NCBI GenBank assembly: GCA_009908505.1
Contig: JAAAPD010000037.1
Coordinates: forward strand, 1 to 64,000
Source of the DNA: Alphaproteobacteria bacterium
GTDB lineage: Bacteria > Pseudomonadota > Alphaproteobacteria > Rhodobacterales > Rhodobacteraceae
Direction: 5' to 3'
Length of the DNA stretch: 64,000 nt
Of the stretch, positions 63,226 through 64,000 are shown one piece after another. The stretch's first letter is position 1. Each line of letters opens with the position of its first letter. The position numbers and the translations under genes are program-made. A model generated the notes under the pieces. It saw only the letters and a list, made by a program, of their open reading frames with translations, searched no databases and was not told the origin of the DNA.

Positions 63226-64000
63226 CAGTTCGACCCTCCGGTGGTCTGGTCGGTGGACTGGCGACGCAGCTGGTCAAGCGGCAGGTAGGGCACAACGCCG
63301 CTTCCGCCCTGGCCGCCTTCGTCCAGCAGGATGATGTCCGAGCGTCCGAAGACCTCTTCGACCATCTCCAGGTAAAGACGTTCGCGGGTCACGTCAGGCG
63401 CTTGCTGGTACTCCTCCAGAACACTGACGAAGCGCGCGGCCTCACCCTGGGCCTCGTTGACGACACGGGCGCGATAGCCTTCGGCGTTTTCGAGGATCTG
63501 GGCGGCATTACCACGGGCCTGCGCGGTTACGCGGTTGGCATAAGCATCAGCCTGGTTCTGCAGCTGGATACGTTCCTGCTCGGCGTCCTGCACGTCGCGA
63601 TAGGCCGCGAGTGGCGAGGTCACAACGGTCTGGCCATCGACATTGATCACCTCGACCTGCGTGGCCGGTGGGTCGGCCTGGTCGAGGTTGATCCGGATGA
63701 TGTTCACGCCGCTGTTGTAGCTGTCCAGCGTGGCCTGAACCGATTCCTGCAGCCGGTCGCGCAACACGGCCCGTTCGCGGTTGATGTTGGCCAGTTCGGA
63801 TTGCGCGATGATCTCACGCATCGAGGATTCCGCAACCGCCGCGATGGTTTCGGGCGGGTCCTGCAGGTTGAAGAGGTAGCGGTCGGGCGAAGTGATGTTC
63901 CAGACCACCTCGAAGCCGATCTCGACGATGTTCTCGTCGCCGGTCAGCATAAGGCCCGTATCGGCATCCAGCACCCGTTGCAGGTTGCTGCCCGCGGTCA
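63225..64000 (-). CDS. hflK: HflK, SPFH-domain regulator of FtsH (5' truncated by the window)
   Basis: The C-terminal 258 codons are present; the start lies beyond the window. The SPFH domain reads MLTGDENIVEIGFEVVWNIT, YLFNLQDPPETIAAVAESSM, and REIIAQSELANINRERAVLR, the usual HflK pattern, followed by a coiled coil (QDAEQERIQLQNQADAYANR) and a Gln/Thr-rich tail. It forms the HflKC complex with the protein encoded next. The proximity of hflKC and a DegP-type gene is common in this group and ties them to envelope quality control. Confidence 0.94.
   Translation of the reverse strand, partial: TAGSNLQRVLDADTGLMLTGDENIVEIGFEVVWNITSPDRYLFNLQDPPETIAAVAESSMREIIAQSELANINRERAVLRDRLQESVQATLDSYNSGVNIIRINLDQADPPATQVEVINVDGQTVVTSPLAAYRDVQDAEQERIQLQNQADAYANRVTAQARGNAAQILENAEGYRARVVNEAQGEAARFVSVLEEYQQAPDVTRERLYLEMVEEVFGRSDIILLDEGGQGGSGVVPYLPLDQLRRQSTDQTTGGSN

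Overview
The window is a high-GC chromosomal segment of an alphaproteobacterium, almost certainly of the family Rhodobacteraceae (Rhodobacter/Roseobacter group). The evidence is the gene order of the division and cell-wall (dcw) cluster ending in ftsZ and followed by lpxC-bamD-recN, tandem DUF2484 genes inside the mur block, an extended mraZ leader that looks like the Rhodobacter sRNA UpsM, and a DUF1127 gene followed by CcsR/'cuckoo'-type CCUCCUCCC hairpins. All assignments come from reading the sequence; no database search was run.

Region by region. 1-7.4 kb: the 3' end of cobT (aerobic cobaltochelatase), an M24B aminopeptidase, a DUF427 protein, a secreted unknown, a ClC channel and an FAD-linked D-lactate-dehydrogenase-like enzyme. 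7.4-11 kb, minus strand: recN, bamD, lpxC. 11.1-34 kb, minus strand: the dcw cluster, transcribed mraZ-rsmH-ftsL-ftsI-murE-murF-mraY-murD-[insert]-ftsW-murG-murC-[four small membrane proteins]-murB-ddl-ftsQ-ftsA-ftsZ, ending at an intrinsic terminator. Many junctions overlap by 1-4 nt. Between murD and ftsW lies an opposite-strand block of four genes (ArsR regulator, SRPBCC/AHSA1 protein, HI0933-type flavoprotein, small secreted protein). 34-42 kb: a GNAT acetyltransferase, an Mrp ATPase, the DUF1127 gene with five sRNA-type hairpins, hisA-(small membrane protein)-hisF-hisE-Dabb, a CoA-binding protein, a candidate new sRNA, a YHS protein, a zinc-ribbon protein, rlmB and tRNA-Tyr.

42-51 kb: a glycerate 2-kinase, then a cobalamin riboswitch in front of one tight operon coding for a BtuB-like receptor, a BtuF/C/D-like importer and its own ExbB-ExbD-ExbD-TonB energiser. 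The second ExbD has Asn where the first has the conserved membrane Asp. 51-60 kb: a glycosyltransferase-like protein, an O-acetylhomoserine sulfhydrylase-type enzyme, a SIMPL-domain protein, a 976-residue protein that looks like a GspL/PilM-like plus GspC/PilP-like fusion, an FG-GAP protein, a 2Fe-2S ferredoxin and a peptidoglycan-binding lipoprotein. 60-64 kb: a frameshifted GNAT gene, a DegP/DegQ-type protease, and hflC with partial hflK.

Together the genes cover envelope growth and division (dcw, lpxC, bamD), envelope proteolysis (DegP, HflKC), B12 synthesis and uptake (CobT, riboswitch, Btu-Ton operon) and histidine synthesis. RNA-level control shows in four places: the UpsM-like leader, the CcsR-like array, the B12 riboswitch and a short candidate sRNA at about 40.2 kb. 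A dispersed hairpin repeat of about 70 bp occurs three times between genes.
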